Shown piece by piece: positions 22,233-32,427 of a stretch of DNA of 64,000 nt (position 1 is its first letter; each line of letters starts with the position of its first letter). Origin of the DNA: Pseudomicrostroma phylloplanum (lineage: Eukaryota; Basidiomycota; Exobasidiomycetes; Microstromatales). Position numbers and translations under genes: made by a program. A model generated the notes under the pieces. It searched no databases and had not been told where the DNA came from. It worked only from the letters and a program-made list of their open reading frames with translations. The DNA lies in assembly GCA_039545275.1 (NCBI GenBank), contig BCHS01000001.1, positions 760,853 to 824,852 on the forward strand, written 5' to 3'.

Positions 22233-23180
22233 GGTATGCTCTCTTCGGATGGAAAGGGAAATGAGAGAAGGGGAGGAAGAGGCGGCGGCGCCAGGATTCT
22301 AGGTGAGAGGTAGAAGGTCTAGAGCGGATGGATGACACTTGTATGCTCCAAGAGCCCCTCTCGAAAGTGCGGATGACTGCCTCTATATGTCAGCGATGTA
22401 TCGTGCAAGGCTATCTACGATGCCCTCTTTCAATTCGACAGGCTGCTGTTTTGTGGGGTAATGGTGATGGAATGGTGGCTGAATAGCCAGGGGGCTAACG
22501 GCCAGTGGCAGCAGTGACATCGACACACGAGCTTCCACGACAGCTGCCCGGCGGAAAGGGCTGCATTTGCCCCACAGCCAATTTTCCCGACTTTCAACCA
22601 GTTTGGCTCGTGAGAATTCGCCGGCGACGGCCAGTGGAGGCGGAGAGAGACACAGGCGCGTCATGCATGCCACGTGGGGCTTGGCTCGCCTCACACCTCT
22701 ACTCCCTCTCAAGGAAGATCACTCTCGATCAGATTCTGGTTAACAATGGGCGTTGAGGCCCTCTTTTGGATATCATTTTGGGCCCCCAAATCTCGTCGAA
22801 GGTGATGTGCAAGTGGAGGTGGTACAATGACAATGGAGAAAATGAGACTAGCGATCGGTGCAATGAGTGAATGGATGATGAGTAGGTAGAGACGGTGGTG
22901 GTGGAGTAGATGAGAGAGAGAAAGGAAGCTTGGACGATGCTGTGGGTAGCAAATCAGATGATTTGCGCCCACCCTGGAAATCCACATACAGCAGTGAGAC
23001 TCGCCAACGAGAGACGTGACAAGAGCTAGGGATGTTGAGACCATCTAGCACGATTGTCGAGCCATCTTTATCGTCGAGACCTCACGGCTGCATCGGACGT
23101 CCTCCTCCTCCTTCTGAGGAGTGAGTACCCATCTACGACGACCTCTATCGAAGGCTCCACCTCAGCAAGCGCTGCAGCGC
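22233..23180. promoter_or_regulatory. 948-bp spacer: lipase promoter and SAM synthetase 3' region
   Basis: This interval lies between two minus-strand genes. The part near 22233 is the presumed lipase promoter; a CCAAT box is at 22578-22582. The part near 23180 should be the SAM synthetase 3' UTR. No coding potential with conserved features was found on either strand. Confidence 0.4.
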
Positions 23181-24867
23181 TTACTTGAAAGAGAGCTGAA
23201 CGGGCTTCTCCCACGAGTAGTCAGCGTGGCCGAAGTGACCGTACGAGGCAGTCTTGCGGTAGATGGGCTTCTGCAGGTCGAGAGTTCGGACCATGACTCC
23301 GGGTCGCAGGTCGAAGTTGGCCTCGATCAGGGCCACCAGGTCAGCGTCAGAGTGCTTGGAGGTACCGTAGGTCTCGACGAAGAGACCGACGGGGCGGGCA
23401 ACACCGATGGCGTAGGCAGATTGCACCAGGACTCGGCGAGCGAGACCAGAGGCAACAATCGACTTAGCGATCAGTCGGTTGATGTAGGCACCAGATCGGT
23501 CGACCTTGGAGAAGTCCTTTCCGGAGAAGGCACCACCACCGTGGGCTCCCCATCCACCGTAGGTGTCGACGATGATCTTTCGGCCAGTGAGACCAGCGTC
23601 ACCCTGGGGTCCACCGATGACGAATCGTCCCGAGGGCTGAATGTGGAAGATGGTCTTGTCGTCGAGGAGGTTGGAGGGGATGACGGCCTTGACAATCTTC
23701 TCCAGGATCTCAGATCGCAGCTGCTCAGTCGAGATCGAGTCGGCGTGCTGGGTCGAGATGACGACAGTGTCGACTCGCTGGGGCACCATGGCACCACCGT
23801 CCTTGGCGTACTGAACGGTGACCTGGGTCTTCGAGTCGGGTCGCAGCCAGTCCATGGAGCCGTTCCGGCGGGCAACGGACATGGCGGCGTTGAGCTTGTG
23901 GGCGAGGACGAGGGTAAGGGGCATCAACTCGGGGGTCTCGTCGGTGGCGTATCCGAACATGATACCCTGGTCACCGGCACCGTGGTTCTCAATGTCTCCG
24001 TGGTCCAGACCCTGGGCAATGTCGGGCGACTGCTGCTCAATGGCGACAAGGACGTTGCAGGTCTTGTAGTCGAAACCCTTGTCGGAAGAGTCATAACCGA
24101 TCTCCTTGATGGTGTTTCGGATGACCTTCTGGTAGTCGAGCTGGGCAGTGGTGGTGATTTCACCGAAGACCATGATCATACCGGTCTTGGTGGCAGTCTC
24201 ACAGGCGACCTTGGAGTTGGGGTCCTGAGCCAGGCAGGCATCGAGGATGGCGTCCGAGACCTGGTCACAGATCTTGTCTGGGTGACCCTCTCCGACGGAC
24301 TCGCTGTGATGGGAACAGGGGTTGGAGGTTAGCTCGGGACGTTCTGATGGATGGTTATACGCAGACCGGCCAGAGGATTTCCGACCGCACGTGGCCACGC
24401 CTTGGCCCTGCCTTGGCCATGCCAAGCGCCCACTGTGCGACGAAACGTGCTGCACGCTGTCCAAGATGGCAACGCAATACCAACATCGACGGGAGGAGCA
24501 GGCATAATTTACGAAGCTCTTCGGTGTTTCCACTCTAGTAGCCTACAACGTCTTGCCGTATGGACTGTCTGCAGAAGTCGCCTTCAGCACCATATTGTAG
24601 CGTCCTCCCAAAGCACGAGCAATAGCAGCGAAGGTGTCGTACAGCCGCTACTGATAGAGTCATTCGATACAATGACTATCCCTCACGGCAGTACCACCTC
24701 ATACTTTCAAGGATCTCGCAGCTCTGGCAGCACGTTCCCACCTGCATGACTTCTTCCTCCCTGCTTTGCGGTTTGATGCAGAGCAAGCTGGGGCAGGCTA
24801 CTCACGAGGTGAAGAGGAACTGTCCCTCAGGGAGAATGGCCTTGCCAGCTGCGGGGTTGTGCGACAT
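23181..24867 (-). CDS. SAM2: S-adenosylmethionine synthetase
   Basis: Exon 1 (24867-24806) encodes [21 protein letters not shown] and exon 2 (24303-23181) the rest, 394 residues in all, the usual family length. The three signature blocks are present: [17 protein letters not shown] (ATP and methionine site), [19 protein letters not shown], and [19 protein letters not shown] (P-loop-like). The enzyme makes AdoMet from methionine and ATP in the cytosol. Third codon positions are strongly biased to C/G, as expected for a highly expressed gene. The junction falls inside a Ser codon just before [10 protein letters not shown]. The intron between the exons is 502 nt, several times longer than most others in the window. 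The gene is divergent from mitoribosomal uS4m, with 439 bp between starts. Confidence 0.96.
24304..24805 (-). other. Unusually long intron in the SAM synthetase gene
   Basis: A GTGAGT donor follows codon 20 of the first exon, and the acceptor is CACAG before the ESVGEG codons. At 502 nt it is the longest intron inferred here. I found no in-frame exon inside it that would match the family, and no clear RNA gene. Confidence 0.7.
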
Positions 24868-25306
24868 GTTGGTGAAGAGGGGTGTTGGTGGGTAGTGACG
24901 GGGTTGATGGAGGGTTGGTGTGTGGGTGGTAGGAAGCAGGAAGAAGAGGGGGGACGCGAGCAGGAAGAAGCCACTTGGGTGGGCCAGGCGGAGTGTCAAG
25001 CCAGAGCGAGGGAGGTCGAGCTGACGTGCTCGAGGAACAGAGGCACTCACAACTCCACAGGCCAAGGCCGGACGCATGGCAGAGGCCAACGCGCGGTGAT
25101 CCGGAAGACGAGGGAGCAAAGCCGACGACGCACCACTCGACGCACTCCGATGGCTTTTTCCAGGCGCACGACAGACGAACGTCGGCTGAATCAGAAGATC
25201 CTCACCAAAGGCGCAGGCAGAGCATAGCATATACTCAGGCAACTAGTCGCAGCCAGGCACCCATCATCCTCGCCTCAAGGGACCTCTCGTAGCCAACCAC
25301 CCAGCC
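24868..25306. promoter_or_regulatory. Divergent promoter between SAM synthetase and uS4m
   Basis: A 439-bp head-to-head spacer. The SAM synthetase-proximal 150 bp is GT/GA-rich on the plus strand, that is pyrimidine-rich upstream of the minus-strand start, which fits highly expressed fungal promoters. No riboswitch-like element was recognised. Confidence 0.45.
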
Positions 25307-26838
25307 ATGAGGAAGTCAAACGTCTTCAGTCCAGAGGCAGCCCTGCCCAGGATGGTAAGTCCAAGAGTGCAGCAAGGCGAGCCATTGCTGCAACGAGCTG
25401 TGACTGACCTCGCATTCTGACACCTCGCGCCTGCCTGCAGTCCTGGAGTGCCGCGAACTTGTACAACCTCATCGCTCGGTCACAGAACCCCACACTGGCA
25501 GGGCAGACATCCTTCGTAGGCTCGACGACGGCGATGACCATGTATCAGCAACGTTGGCGGTCGAAGCGTCTCCTTCGAGGCTACCACGGTGACCACATCC
25601 CCGAGAGGCGATTCAAGCGCTGGTTCCTACCCACAGATCTGCCATCATATCAGAACCCAGCGGCCTCTGGATCCAAGGCACCACGAGTCGGTGGAATGTT
25701 TCAGGGCGTGAGAAGGAATGTCAGGGAGGGGGGAGGCAACCCAGCTGAGCAGGAGGGCAAGATGCCCATTGCCAGTCTCTTCGTGCGCGAGGTCGAGAGG
25801 AGATTGGATACCGCCGTCTTCCGGAGTTGCTTCGCTACGAGTATCTACGAGGCCAGGTCGTTCGTCGTCCAGGGCAAAGTCAGACTCAATGGCGTCAGGG
25901 TGAGTAAGGTTGAGCGAGGTCCAAAGCCCTACGGCGTACGAGCTGACACAATTTCCACACCTTCAAACCATTGACAGCTCACCGACCCAAATCACCTCCT
26001 GCAACCCTCGGATCTTGTGTCAGTCGAGGCATCATCAATACCCATGCTCAAAGCTGGAGCTCGCATGGCTGAAACCAGCAAGAGGCAAAATGACAAGAGG
26101 CAAGCAAAGCAGAGCGAGAGGCGTAACAAGCGGAAGGAGGAGGAAGGTGATGCAGCACAACCAGCTGCAGTGACAGAAGGAGCAAGTGAGGGAGAGGCTT
26201 CTGCCGAAGCACCTACCGAGACACAGGAGCCGGCAAGTACCAGTGAAGAGGTGAAGGCAGACTCAGAGACATCAGCTACCCCAGAGAAGGTCACAGAGGC
26301 CAAGCCCTCTACTTTTCAACAGCGCAAGGCCGAAGCTCCCCTCCCGCCGGGAGTCTTCCGCTTTACACTGCCTCAATTCGCAGCACCCCACCTCTTCGTC
26401 CCGCCTTATCTGGAGGTCTCCTTTTCCACCTGCTCCTTCATCTACCTCCGCCACCCTACCCTTCTCTCCCCACCCGCGAACAACTTCTCGCGAGGCGACA
26501 ACGATCGCGCTTCGCCTACTACGAGCACATCCGACATCCCTTCTCCATACCCAGCCAACTCCGAGCTCTTCTCCCTCGCCTGGGAGCACTATGCCAAGAA
26601 TGCCCCTCGTGTCCGCGGGGAGATGAGGCGGACCAAGGTCGAGGCCAAGGTGGGTCGTCATGGCTTCGAGACGGCTAGGAAGAAGGACGAGTGGAACAGG
26701 CTCGTGGCGGTCAGGAGGGGTTGGTTGAGGGTGATTGGCGAGAGGGAGAAGCAGGGCCAGAGGACCGCGGGCGCAAAAGTGGTCGGTGGCAGGAAGAGGA
26801 GGGATCGAGTAGGCAGAACGATGAAGGCCAATCTGTGA
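25307..26838 (+). CDS. NAM9: Mitochondrial small-subunit ribosomal protein uS4m
   Basis: Three exons (25307-25354, 25441-25899, 25978-26838) encode 455 residues. The first exon is a 16-codon leader (MRKSNVFSPEAALPRM). Conserved uS4m features are WSAANLYNLIARS, YQQRWRSKRLLRGYHGDHI, and an S4 RNA-binding domain with RSCFATSIYEARSFVVQGKV then RLNGVRLTDPNHLLQPSDLV across the last junction. uS4 binds 16S-type rRNA early in small-subunit assembly. The C-terminal half has a Lys/Glu/Ala-rich charged insertion and a region FRFTLPQFAAPHLFVPPYLEVSF followed by basic helices; such long C-terminal extensions occur in fungal Nam9. It converges with the acyl-CoA-binding gene (148 bp). Confidence 0.9.
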
Positions 26839-26986
26839 GATGTAGGCGGACGTATCCCACTGGTCTCGTCGTGAATGGTCATGACACTCTAACCTGCACC
26901 TATGATGATGCTCCGATCAGAGTCGCCAGAGAGATGATGGATTATGACCGAAGGGAGAAGAGGAGAGAGTCTAGAGTATACAATGC

Positions 26987-28957
26987 CTAGGTAGTCCTCC
27001 GACCCACCGCACTAGCTCCATGCCCACCAGCCACTTCATCCTCACCCCCCTCTCCAGCAGCAGCAGCACTCGACACTGAAGACACCACATCCCTCACCGC
27101 CCCTCCGGCCGCCGCGCCCAACCCCACAACCAATGCCCTTCCCCCTGTCACACTGTTCGCCCTCGCTGTCCCTCCCCTCACCCGCCCGAGCAAGGTCCTA
27201 GCCATCTTGAGGAGGAGAAGCGGGTCGCCCCTGCCTGTGACTTTGCGCAGAAGGAAGAGGAAGAGAGTGACGAGGATTCCAAGACTGGTGAGGTCGAGGG
27301 CGAGACGGAGGGAGAGGTTGAGGAGAGAGGCGAGTAAGGAAAGGAGCGAGGAGAGTCGAGATCGGCGCGGCGTGTTACCGGCGGGACCTTTACCCCTCTC
27401 GTGAGAGCCGGAACCAAAGGAAGGGGCTGCAACCTTGCCTCGGGCGCCGTCTGCTCCAGAGCTGCTAGGGGAGGCCAGCCCAAAGAGGACGCCCAGATCG
27501 TGCAGCGCATTCTTGATGGCGCTGTACGCGCTGCCGTAGACCCCGCCTGCGCCGCTTCGCGCTGTGCCACTTCGGACCTCGACTCGGTTCAGCCGCTCGT
27601 GGAGCGCAGCAAGTGAAGCCTGGATGGACTGGAGTGCCTGCTCCACCTCTGCCTGTCCGGTCCCGCCGCCACCGCGGATCGAGGGAGCTCCGGCAGACGA
27701 CGTCGCTGGCCCTGCATCTGAGGCCCGGTGGTAGTAGTGGTGCTGCTCTACCGGTGGACGTGATGAAGAAGGGCCGATGCCGCTGTAGAGACTTGCACCC
27801 GCACCTCCGCCCATGTTGGAGTCGGAGCGAGGAGGAGCAGGGACTACGCGGCCACCAGGGCCTGTGGAGCTGTAGAAGCCGGGATTGGACGCACTTGGGC
27901 GGATGCCCTGCTGCTGCGAAGGGTAGCCACTTCGAGATCCTGCGCCTAGTGATGATGTTGGGGCACTCTGGCCCTGTCTTTGTTGTGAGATGAGTCTGCT
28001 GTTGCCTGCCGCCGGTCGAGAAGACGACGCTCGCATTGCCCGAGCACGCGCTTCCTCCTCTTCTCGCTCGCGGGCCAAATAGGATGTGGCATGCGAGGAC
28101 CTGCCAGCTGAGTATGTGCCGTCATCACTCTCTTCCTCGGTCCTCGCCGTCGTCTCGTCCCACTGCGGTGTTGTGCTGGTCGGCGTTGATCCACCTGTAC
28201 TCCCCCTCGAGGGGCCGACACGGGGCCGATCTCGTCCCGCAACAGAAGGTGGTTGGGCTTGAGCCGAAACTCCGCCCACACTTCGAGCAGACACTGGCCT
28301 CCTCCTGTCACTCATGCCTTGCGCAGGATTGCGAAGAGAGCCAAGGCGATCGGCCATCTCTTGTGCATGAGCAGCCTCGTCCTCAGTCTCAGTCTCCGAG
28401 TCCCCTGCTGACTCAGAGGGGAATCTCTGGTGCCGGAGAGGTGCAGGAGCTGACGAGGCTTCCGAAGCAGTATCGTCAGTTGCTAGAGCGCCTGATAGAC
28501 ATAGCAATGGTCGTCGAAAGTGAGAAGGTGATCAATGACAGTTTCACCGGCTTCTTGGTCGCATCGCAAGCAGTGTCTCCTTGGCATCTGACTCACCTCT
28601 CATGACTCTCTCTGCGACGTCTCCTGAGAAATTTTCCAGCTCCTGAATGAGCTCTCTTGCCTCTCGCCGATCTTCGAACTTTCGCAATGTCCTCATCATG
28701 CTCTCAACATAGAGCTGCTTTGCATCGAGAGAGTCCATCCCCTCCCTCTTACTCCAGGCATCCCACTTGGCCCTGCCCAACATGTCCAGCATACCGGGCC
28801 GCTTGGAGGTGACATCGCCTTCGGTTGCCTGTTTGTAGAGAGAGTAGAGGGCGAGCTTCTCCTCGTATGATGTTTGTATGGGGCCAGACTTGGGAAGGGA
28901 TTGGACCACATCGACTGTACGGTCGAAGAGGGCGTCTATGACGTCCGCACTTGACAT
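26987..28957 (-). CDS. Acyl-CoA-binding-domain protein with C-terminal membrane anchor (ACBD4/5-like)
   Basis: Exon 1 (28957-28597) and exon 2 (28491-26987) encode 621 residues. Residues about 5-95 form an acyl-CoA-binding domain: FDRTVDVVQSLPKSGPIQTS, EEKLALYSLYKQATEGDV, RAKWDAWSKREGMDSLDAKQ and YVESM. A long Ser/Gly/Arg-rich disordered middle follows. A predicted helix is at EVEQALQSIQASLAALHERL, and hydrophobic segments near the C-terminus (LLSLLASLLNLSLRLALDL and LGILVTLFLFLLRKV) are followed by a shorter polar end. This order matches the ACBD4/5 class, tail-anchored proteins of peroxisomes that bind very-long-chain acyl-CoA and tether to the ER. Peroxisomal location is inferred. It is divergent from an acyl-CoA synthetase, which fits a shared acyl-CoA role. 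Confidence 0.85.
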
Positions 28958-29785
28958 GATGACGCCGAAGACCGTCCGTACGGAGGCAGTCTGGTGTGCA
29001 GGCACGAGACTTGCACCTTTTGCCGATTATTTAGGCGTAAAGGAGGGGATAGAGGAACGACTGTGTCCAAATGTGACGCCGATGGTACTTTCCCGTCGGC
29101 GTGATCTATGCTGGAAGGTGAGAGGATGAAGGAAGCAGGCTGGCGTGGACCGGAAGTGAGATGTGCCACTCCCGCCTTTGCTGCCTTCCCCGCCTGGTTG
29201 TGGCCCCAATCACGCTCATCTCTCGCCTCGCCTCGCCGCGCCGCACACACGCGGCGGAAAGGGAACCGCACCGGGAATTCAGCCGGCCGGCCGGCAAGGG
29301 AGCGTCCAACACCACCCGCCATTGGCACACGCGACATTGGCGTTCGATGGCTTGTATCGCACCATGCTTGGTTGCCAATCAGAAGCTGGCGATATGACAG
29401 CCATCAGAATCATCTTCAGAGTCCAGATGGAGTAGCGCTATCCCTTCAACGCACTCTTGCGCTTTGTTTGTGACCATCGAAGCTAGCGCTTCGCCTTGTG
29501 TGAGCCGCACATATCCTTCAACGTGATTCCAGAAGCCGCTTGTCGGTCGCTGTGCCCGAAGCGCTCAATTCAGTACACCAGAACTCAATCACCTGAGACG
29601 ATGGCCTGCACGCTGCGCAACCAGCCCAGCTCGTCGCTCGCTCGCTTCTGGCTGCGCTCCACTCCACGCGGGGTCGATCCCAACTCCGCTCACCTTCCCC
29701 ACATTCGGGTCAAACGGCCCTAAGACAGGATGAGCATCTGACCCTCCTTCCCATCAGTACGACCTCCCCCCTCCCCTTCAGCAGC
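28958..29785. promoter_or_regulatory. Divergent promoter of the acyl-CoA-binding and acyl-CoA synthetase genes
   Basis: An 828-bp head-to-head spacer. Three CCAAT-box elements cluster within 60 bp: ATTGG at 29321-29325 and 29336-29340, and CCAATCA starting at 29375. A GC palindrome made of repeated CCGG units lies at about 29283-29295. CCAAT boxes bind the Hap2/3/5 complex in fungi; regulation by it is inferred. Confidence 0.55.
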
Positions 29786-32028
29786 ATGACAAGTACCTCG
29801 TCTCTGCACCCGCAGAAGGCCATTCACGCCCAGTCTTTGGCTGATCGCGAATCCTTCTGGCTCAAGGCCGCCAACGACGTTCACTGGCATCGACGTCCCG
29901 ATCGCGCTTTCGGCCCTTCGCAGCGAGGCGGGGATTCACCCCGCCATGGAAGGGAAGGCGACGGCGTTTGGTTCCCAGGCGGCCAGATCAGTACCACCTT
30001 CAACTGTCTAGACAGGCACGTCTATCCGCCTCCCACGCCTCATTCGCCGCCCCTGACTCCCTCCCCTCACACGCCTCATCTACCGTTTGACCCTTCTCTC
30101 GCCAAGCGGGTAGCCTTCCGGCACATTTCTCCGCTGCCCTGGCAGACCGTGCAGGAGCGCACCATCACGTATGGAGACGCTTTGGAAAATGTGCAGGTCC
30201 TCGCCGGTATCCTGAAGTCAAAAGGCGTGGGCAAAGGAGACGTAGTCACTGTCTATATGTCCGAATCGATCGAGACTGCACTGGCCATCCTGGCCATCAC
30301 CAGAATCGGCGCCGTCTTTTCGGTCGTATTCGGCGGATTTGCCAGCAAGGAATTGGCGAAGAGGATTGAAGACAGCAAGTGCAAAATGATCATTACGTCG
30401 AGTTGCGGATTGGAGCCTAAAGGGGTGAGTCTATGCAGGTACCTGAATCGTCTGGCCCCCCTGCATGGATAGCCGCTGACGTGTGCTTCTTGATTCGTTT
30501 TCTTGCCGCCTACTCTCTACAGCCTGTACCTTACAAGCCTCTCCTAGACGAAGCGCTCCGCATCTGTGCATCCCGTCATGTGCCCGCCTCTGGTGTGCTC
30601 TTCCAACGCCGGCACGGCATTCGAGATCACAATCCTCCTGCTGTCGACAATAGCCGCAACGAGTGGGACTGGGACGATGAGATGGCCAAGACAAGGAAGG
30701 GAGAAGGCGGCAGGTCTCCCTGTTGGGCATCTCACCCCGTAGCTAGTGAAGACCCACTCTACCTTCTCTACACCAGTGGATCGACCGGCAACCCGAAGGG
30801 AGTCGTCCGATCGGCTGGCGGCCATGCTGTGTCTTTGAGGTACTACATCGAGCACATCTTCGGCATGAAGAAGGACGATCTGATCCTGACCACCTCAAGC
30901 TTTGGCTGGGTCGTAGGCTGCTCATACATTCTCTTTGGCCCACTGCTGCTCGGCGCCTCCAGCATCATCTTCGAAGGCAAGCCAATCCTTCCCGACGCTG
31001 GCATTCTTTGGCGAACAGTGTCGAATCACGGTGTCACTCACCTCTTTACAGCACCAACTGCTCTTCGGGCAGTTCGCGGTGCCGATCCTGACGCCGCCTT
31101 CATGAGAGCGACTGGCGTGAACTTGAAGAGTCTCCGCACGCTCTTCTTGGCTGGGGAGAGGAGTGAGCCAGGAATTGTGGAGCTTTACGGCAAGCTGCTT
31201 CGGGAGCTCGGAGCGCCTGGAGCAAACGTCAATGACAACTACTGGTCGACCGAGAGCGGCAATCCTATAACAGCTCTCCAGATCACCCCAGCATTTGCGC
31301 CCCTGGTGGCGAAGCCTGGGTCGGCAGGGGTGCCGCTGCCTGGTATGGACGTCCGCATTGTCGACGAGGAGGGCAAGGAGATCTCAAAAGCTGGGGAGAT
31401 GGGCAACCTTGTGCTGGCTCCTCCGCTAGCTCCCTCGGCCCTGCTGGGTCTATGGCACAACCCTGCCGGCTTTGAGAAGAGCTACTGGGACCGCTTCTCA
31501 GGCAAGGGAGGCTGGTTCGACACTGGCGATTCGGCTTACCGAGATGCAGACGGGTATGTGACCATCTGTGCTCGTGGCGACGACCTGATCAACGTCTCTG
31601 CCCATCGTTTGGGCACGGGTCTGATTGAGGCAGTCGTCACTGCTCACCCGGACATCGTCGAGTGCTGCGTTGTAGGAGCCCCAGATCCAGCCAAAGGTCA
31701 AATACCTTTTGCTTTGGTGGTAGTGGCCCAACATCACAAAGCTGATGTGAAGACGATGATGAAGTCGATCAACGACCACATTCGTCAGGAAGTTGGTCCC
31801 ATTGCTCAGCTCGGCGCTCTAGTGGTGACTGGCAAGCTACCAAAGACTCGGAGTGGGAAGACGTTGAGGAGGACGATCAGAGCCATGGTAGAGAATGCAG
31901 CGGAGGGCAAAAAGGATCAAGAGGTGCCATACCCGCCTACCATTGAGGACAAGGACGTTCTTGCGCCAATTCAAACCTCCATCGAGGCGCACTTCTCGGG
32001 TGCAGGCAGCGCGAAGGCGAAGCTGTAA
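29786..32028 (+). CDS. Short-chain acyl-CoA synthetase (propionate/ACSS3-like), ends in a peroxisomal signal
   Basis: Exons 29786-30424 and 30523-32028 encode 714 residues. The adenylate-forming signature YTSGSTGNPKGVVR is intact, followed by WVVGCSYILFGPLLLG, NDNYWSTESGNP, GWFDTGDSAYRDADGY, the hinge motif RGDDLINVSAHRL and the catalytic Lys in PKTRSGKTLRR. The N-terminal FWLKAANDVHWHRRPDRAF and FNCLDRHV blocks, and SESIETALAILAITRIGAVF, match acetyl/propionyl-CoA synthetases, with GEMGNLVL and the NVNDNYWSTE region closer to the propionate (PrpE/ACSS3) branch. The C-terminus is SAKAKL; AKL is a type 1 peroxisomal signal. Residues 85-105 contain a Pro/His-rich insertion. It is divergent from an acyl-CoA-binding membrane protein. 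The exact acid substrate is not determined. Confidence 0.88.
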
Positions 32029-32427
32029 TTCGATTGTACATGTTAGCGCCTAAAATGTGATGCTGTGAATGGTTCGGCCGCAAGCGCTACCTGACGGCCC
32101 TGTCGTTGCGTGGCCGCTGGTGCCTGCTCAGCACGACTGATTGACCCAAAGCAATGGTTCACGACGGGCAATCAGGCACGTCAGGCACCTGGCGTAAATC
32201 GATCAGCCGAGTTCAAACTCCGCTAGGCGTCGCCAAGGTCAAGACGAGACGCGAATTGCTCGGCAACTTCCACACACTCGCTCGCCCTTTCCGCTCGCAC
32301 GCCCTTGCTATACCATACCATCAATCTCCTTTCCTATAGCGGTAGCTTACTCTATCATACGGCCCTATACCCCATTGTCTTCCTCGTTCTGATACCCTGG
32401 CCTACCATTCCCGCTTGCGATGTTTCA
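32029..32427. other. Intergenic spacer
   Basis: This 399-bp spacer separates two plus-strand genes: the synthetase 3' UTR and the promoter of the Ser-rich protein. An upstream in-frame ATG at 32305 would add a 41-residue hydrophobic leader to the next gene. I regard that as 5' UTR because the stretch is AT-rich and looks unlike the following coding sequence. Confidence 0.4.

Noticed and set aside
23121..24332. A 403-codon open frame on the plus strand opposite SAM synthetase
   Set aside because: It is an antisense shadow produced by the strong codon bias of the real gene; it has no family features.
32305..32427. A hydrophobic 41-residue leader on the Ser-rich protein
   Set aside because: It looks like a signal anchor but is AT-rich, differs in composition from the downstream coding sequence, and is best read as 5' UTR.
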